A stretch of 64,000 nucleotides of DNA, taken from Caccoplasma sp905210875. Its GTDB lineage: Bacteria; Bacteroidota; Bacteroidia; Bacteroidales; UBA11471. Where the stretch lies: contig OZ007034.1 in assembly GCA_963931635.1 (NCBI GenBank), positions 744,001 to 808,000 of the forward strand, given 5' to 3'. A program made the translations under genes and the position numbers. The notes below the pieces were generated by a model. It had not been told where the DNA came from. It saw nothing but the letters and a program-made list of their open reading frames with translations, and did no database searches. Below, piece after piece: positions 61,147-64,000 of the stretch; within the stretch, counting starts at the first letter, position 1, and each line of letters begins with the position of its first letter.

Positions 61147-61713
61147 CTACTGCCCGGCAGCCGCCAGACGGGCCATATACTTCCACAACGGCGCCACATG
61201 CAACGCCTGCAACACCCCGTTGCAATCGAGCAAGGCCCGCACCTCGTCGAGCGACAGAAGCTCCACTGCAATATCTTCGGTTGCCTCCTGATGTGGCGGT
61301 GCCACCCGCTCCACACCGCGGGCCAGGTAACAATAGGTAAGATTGGTCTGCGTGCCGGGATTGGGCGAGAGTATCATCAACTCCTCCCACTCGCCGCCCC
61401 CGAAGCCGGTCTCTTCGAGCAGCTCACGGCGGGCCGCTTCGAGCGGAGAAGCGTCAGTCGGCTCACACACGCCGGCACACAACTCATACGACACAAGCCC
61501 CAGTGCATGGCGATACTGGCGTTCAAAGACATAGCGGCCGTCGGTCGTAACCGCAATCACATTTATCCAGTCGGGATACTCAAAAACATAATAGTCGGGA
61601 ATCTCGCTCCCGTTGGGAAGCTGCACATGCTCCTCACGCACCGTAAACCACGGTTTCTGCGACAAGTAACGACGGCTCAGCACCTTCCACGGTTTTATCT
61701 CCTCTTCTTCCAT
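61147..61713 (-). CDS. Nudix hydrolase (ADP-ribose pyrophosphatase-like)
   Basis: 188 residues. The Nudix box is AARRELLEETGF near residue 100, with the metal-binding REx2EE core intact. The upstream part reads AGVCEPTDASPLEAA: compared with the consensus GX5EX7REUXEEXGU there is one extra residue and the first Glu is replaced by Ala. N-terminal YVFEYPDWINVIAVTTDGRY and later SPNPGTQTNLTYCYLARGV resemble ADP-ribose pyrophosphatases. Substrate not fixed. Confidence 0.88.
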   Translation of the reverse strand: MEEEEIKPWKVLSRRYLSQKPWFTVREEHVQLPNGSEIPDYYVFEYPDWINVIAVTTDGRYVFERQYRHALGLVSYELCAGVCEPTDASPLEAARRELLEETGFGGGEWEELMILSPNPGTQTNLTYCYLARGVERVAPPHQEATEDIAVELLSLDEVRALLDCNGVLQALHVAPLWKYMARLAAAGQ

Positions 61714-61810
61714 AATAGCCTGTTCCAGTCTACATATTTAACATCAAAAACAAAGACATTGTGCCGCCATGGTTGCGACACAAAAACTTTCATTTCACAA
61801 ATAAAACATT

Positions 61811-61818
61811 TATTTTTG
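61811..61818 (+). promoter_or_regulatory. Promoter -7 element
   Basis: TATTTTTG (TAnnTTTG), 21 bp before the ATG at 61840. Confidence 0.6.
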
Positions 61819-61839
61819 TGAACGACAAACAAAACCCCA

Positions 61840-62544
61840 ATGAGAGGTAGGCTCAACGTAAAAAACTTCTGTCTGCGCAAAATACGCAAAATACGCCACC
61901 GCAAAGGCTACGGCGTACACTCACCGTTTGCCTACAACCTCATAACCAAAGTCATCGAAGAAAAATCGGGTTACTACGCCTACCAGCAAATCGAAGGGCT
62001 GCACCGTATCCTCCACGACAAACAGAGCCTCAACAAGCGTCGCTACCGTCTGCTCTTCCGCCTCACCAACCGATTCAAACCCCAGACCATCATCGAGGGC
62101 GGCAGCGAAGGCGGCTACTCGACCCTTTACTTGCAAAAAGGGTGTCCCACCGCACAACACTTCTGCATAGAACCCGACCCCATAAAACGCGCAGCCGCCG
62201 AACAGCTACTCATGCGGCTGCCGGGAAAGGTAACCTATATCAACGCCTCTATCGCCGACGGTCTTTCATTCCTGAGCGAAAAAGGGGTGCAACCCCACTT
62301 CATATACCTGCACCCGCTCGCCGATGCCCGTCAATACGAGGCCGCCTTCGCACAAATTGCACCGCTGCTGAACGAAACATGCATTCTCGTAGTCGACGGC
62401 ATCAGACAGTCGAAAGAGATTCTCCACTGCTGGGAGGCATGGGCCCGGAACGAAAAAATCCGCGTCACGTTCGACCTCTACACGCTGGCCATTGCCAGTT
62501 GCAACCCCAAACTCAATAGGCAGAAATACAAGGTCGCCTTTTGA
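61840..62544 (+). CDS. Class I SAM-dependent methyltransferase-like protein
   Basis: 234 residues. The basic N-terminus with RHRKGYGVHSPFAYNLITKV is characteristic of a Bacteroidota family near O-methyltransferases. The SAM-binding loop is IIEGGSEGGYSTLYLQ near residue 90, with CIEPDPIKRAAAEQ as the acidic-ribose end and FIYLHPLADARQYE as the motif II equivalent (His in place of the usual Asp). The weak catalytic loop suggests either an unusual substrate or loss of activity. It probably shares a transcript with the adenosyltransferase 50 bp on. Confidence 0.75.
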   Translation: MRGRLNVKNFCLRKIRKIRHRKGYGVHSPFAYNLITKVIEEKSGYYAYQQIEGLHRILHDKQSLNKRRYRLLFRLTNRFKPQTIIEGGSEGGYSTLYLQKGCPTAQHFCIEPDPIKRAAAEQLLMRLPGKVTYINASIADGLSFLSEKGVQPHFIYLHPLADARQYEAAFAQIAPLLNETCILVVDGIRQSKEILHCWEAWARNEKIRVTFDLYTLAIASCNPKLNRQKYKVAF

Positions 62545-62594
62545 CCCCATCATGAACCCTCGCACCCTTCGCGGCATTATAAAAGAAAAACAGC

Positions 62595-63164
62595 ATGAAA
62601 AAAAGCAACATCTACACCGGCACCGGCGACCACGGCGAGACCTCGCTCGTAGGCGGAAAACGCGTAGCCAAACAAGACATTCGCCTCGAAGCCTACGGCA
62701 CCATTGACGAACTGAATGCCCACATCGGGCTGCTGCGCACCCTCCTGCCCGACAATATGCCCGACGACGCCCACCTGCTGCTCGACATCCAACACCGACT
62801 CTTCTCCATCGGCTCGCACCTCGCCACCGATACCGCCGACACCGCCCTGCGCGAAGCCAGCCGCATCTACCCCGAAGAGGTGGTACGACTCGAACAGCGC
62901 ATCGACCGGCTCGACGACGCCCTGCCCCCGCTGCGCAACTTCGTACTGCCGGGAGGGACCACCGCCTCGGCCCAGGCCCATGTGTGCCGCACCGTATGCC
63001 GACGGGCCGAACGACGCATCTGCGACCTGCACACAACCCACACGGTAGACACACTGTTGTTACAATATATCAACCGTTTGTCCGATTATCTTTTTGTTCT
63101 TTCGCGGCAATGCATTTTCAGTGAAAAAAAAGAAGAAATTTATTGGGACAAAGGTTGCAAATGA
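62595..63164 (+). CDS. Cob(I)alamin adenosyltransferase, PduO type
   Basis: Makes adenosylcobalamin from cob(I)alamin and ATP. 189 residues. The ATP-binding N-terminus is IYTGTGDHGETSLVGGKRV. RLEAYGTIDELNAHIG carries the family's conserved Arg and Asp/Glu. The C-terminal helical part has HVCRTVCRRAERRICDL and INRLSDYLFVLSR. No B12 riboswitch-like leader is visible upstream, so it is probably co-transcribed with the preceding gene. Confidence 0.94.
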   Translation: MKKSNIYTGTGDHGETSLVGGKRVAKQDIRLEAYGTIDELNAHIGLLRTLLPDNMPDDAHLLLDIQHRLFSIGSHLATDTADTALREASRIYPEEVVRLEQRIDRLDDALPPLRNFVLPGGTTASAQAHVCRTVCRRAERRICDLHTTHTVDTLLLQYINRLSDYLFVLSRQCIFSEKKEEIYWDKGCK

Positions 63165-63176
63165 AAATATTTGTTC

Positions 63177-63184
63177 TACTTTTG
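63177..63184 (+). promoter_or_regulatory. Promoter of the DUF2795 gene
   Basis: -7 element TACTTTTG (TAnnTTTG) with TTG at 63155-63157 spaced 19 bp upstream, fitting the -33 element. 36 bp before the ATG. Confidence 0.65.
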
Positions 63185-63220
63185 CGGGAAAATTCAAAAA
63201 CGTTCTAATCATTACTTATT

Positions 63221-63442
63221 ATGTACTGGACTTTGGAATTAGCATCGAAACTCGAAGACGCCCCTTGGCCTGCCACCAAAGACGAATTGATTGATTATGC
63301 CATGCGTTCGGGAGCACCCCTCGAAGTCATCGAAAACCTTCAAGAGATGGAAGACGAAGGCGAAATCTACGAATGCATCGAAGATATCTGGCCCGACTAC
63401 CCCAGCAAAGAAGACTTCTTCTTCAATGAGGAGGAGTATTGA
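63221..63442 (+). CDS. DUF2795 small protein
   Basis: 73 residues, strongly acidic. MYWTLELASKLEDAPWPATK and ELIDYAMRSGAPLEVIENLQ form the DUF2795 helical core, and the tail is DYPSKEDFFFNEEEY. Highly conserved small gene in Bacteroidales with unknown function. It has its own promoter and a strong terminator, and is the last core-like gene before composition turns AT-rich. Confidence 0.88.
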   Translation: MYWTLELASKLEDAPWPATKDELIDYAMRSGAPLEVIENLQEMEDEGEIYECIEDIWPDYPSKEDFFFNEEEY

Positions 63443-63472
63443 CACTCTTCGAATAGATTAAACAATTAAATG

Positions 63473-63520
63473 TCAGCGCGATAAACAATGAAAATTTGTT
63501 TGTCGCGCTGATGTTTTTTT
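63473..63520 (+). terminator. Terminator of the DUF2795 gene
   Basis: TCAGCGCGATAAACA / TGTTTGTCGCGCTGA (63473-63487, 63497-63511, one G-T pair), then TGTTTTTTT. Confidence 0.92.
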
Positions 63521-63525
63521 AAGAT

Positions 63526-63663
63526 CTAATAATAAAAAGGGGCTTTAAGTTGGTTCTCATATTTTATGTATTGAATATAGAAATGTACACCATATGCTCT
63601 TTCGTTTAAAACTTGTGCCTCGAATATTGGAGGATTATATTCGATATACTGATTAACTTTCAT
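63526..63663 (-). CDS. Possible small protein, 45 aa
   Basis: Open frame from ATG 63663 to TAG 63526: MKVNQYIEYNPPIFEAQVLN, then ERAYGVHFYIQYIKYENQL and KAPFYY. Tyr-rich and short. It is divergent from the DUF262 gene with about 60 bp between them and ends next to the DUF2795 terminator. Nothing recognised. The frame could be chance in AT-rich DNA, or the end of a decayed gene. Confidence 0.3.
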   Translation of the reverse strand: MKVNQYIEYNPPIFEAQVLNERAYGVHFYIQYIKYENQLKAPFYY

Positions 63664-63726
63664 ATCTTTGAGAAATCAATTTTCCTAAATAATAGTAATT
63701 AAAATTACATATCATCTAATTACATT

Positions 63727-64000
63727 ATGGCGACAAAAAATATAGAACCTAAATTGCGACTTATCAGCGAATATACAATGCTGGAACGTAATGATGTTTT
63801 TGAGATTCCTCAATACCAACGCGCCTACTCATGGACTACATCACATTGTACAAAACTTTGGCAAGATATTGAGGATTTTATTGATTCAAATGCTGAAGAC
63901 CCTTATTTTTTTGGCACTATCATCATCGATTGCTCCACACCAAATCATCTCAGTTTGATTGATGGACAACAAAGAACTACCACATTTTTTCTATTACTCA
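63727..64000 (+). CDS. DUF262 domain protein, 3' truncated by window
   Basis: ATG at 63727, open to the window end (91 codons). DUF262 marks: VFEIPQYQRAYSWTT near residue 26 and LSLIDGQQRTTTFFLLL at the edge. Such ParB/nuclease-fold domains occur in GmrS of the type IV GmrSD restriction systems and in other phage-defence proteins; the DGQQR motif is a nucleotide-binding feature. Composition is much more AT-rich than the core. Without the rest of the gene the class (GmrSD fusion, stand-alone DUF262, DUF262-DUF1524) cannot be named. Confidence 0.85.
   Translation, partial: MATKNIEPKLRLISEYTMLERNDVFEIPQYQRAYSWTTSHCTKLWQDIEDFIDSNAEDPYFFGTIIIDCSTPNHLSLIDGQQRTTTFFLLL

Noticed and set aside
1..64000. 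tRNA/rRNA genes, CRISPR arrays, insertion sequences, integrases
   Set aside because: No cloverleaf-type segment, repeat-spacer pattern or transposase/integrase motif was seen in any intergenic region.

Overview
The window looks like a chromosomal segment of a Bacteroidales bacterium. The evidence is the gldE-gldD pair, a type IX secretion (T9SS) style C-terminal tail on a secreted enzyme, glycine-lipid synthesis genes, an arginine operon of the Bacteroides type, and many promoters with the Bacteroidota -7 element TAnnTTTG. Core genes are visibly richer in GC than typical Bacteroides, so a member of Barnesiellaceae or a near relative is my guess. No rRNA or other marker in the window settles the genus.

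Layout: 1-3176 (+) holds tRNA methylthiotransferase mtaB (5' end cut by the window), an LpxL-type acyltransferase and a GT2 glycosyltransferase. 3263-7063 (-) is ssb, a 778-bp gap, gldE, gldD and a phosphopantetheinyl transferase; the gap holds the decayed 3' end of a secreted-protein gene with an intact terminator. 7257-12686 (-) is the arginine operon argR, GNAT acyltransferase, argG, a PspC-domain protein, argC, argD, proC; argG carries a one-base frameshift. surE (-) is followed by parA, parB, a DUF5683 protein and a lytic transglycosylase (+). 18257-25883 (+) is a pectin-degradation cluster: a CE12-CE8 fusion, two GH105 enzymes, a small winged-helix protein, a CE8 and a GH43, with no SusC/SusD pair. 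purT follows. 27280-29878 (-) is a LexA-like repressor, trmB and mrp. Then come a small unknown gene preceded by a strong stem-loop, gap (-), mdh and an aldose-1-epimerase-like gene (+).

34163-38274 is AT-rich and encodes a lipoprotein and a ~1140-residue Ig-like/GLUG-repeat surface protein, probably acquired. 38345-55681 (-) is an SDR gene, serS, a GatB/YqeY gene and the division and cell-wall (dcw) cluster, which in transcription order is rsmH, ftsL-like, ftsI, murE, mraY, murD, ftsW, murG, murC, ftsQ, ftsA, ftsZ. No mraZ lies at its head. 55898-57672 (+) is a glsA/glsB-like pair for glycine lipids. The rest holds a thioesterase, a DUF721 protein and recF (-), a TPR protein and ribH (+), a Nudix hydrolase (-), a SAM-methyltransferase-like protein, a PduO-type adenosyltransferase and a DUF2795 protein (+). 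At the right edge composition turns AT-rich and a DUF262 gene begins, possibly the first gene of a defence or other accessory island.

Most of the window is conserved core. I did not find a complete undescribed system. The points most worth a second look are the argG frameshift, two unexplained structured intergenic elements, the cysteine/histidine-rich acyltransferase of the arginine operon, the secreted-protein remnant beside ssb, and the DUF262 edge.
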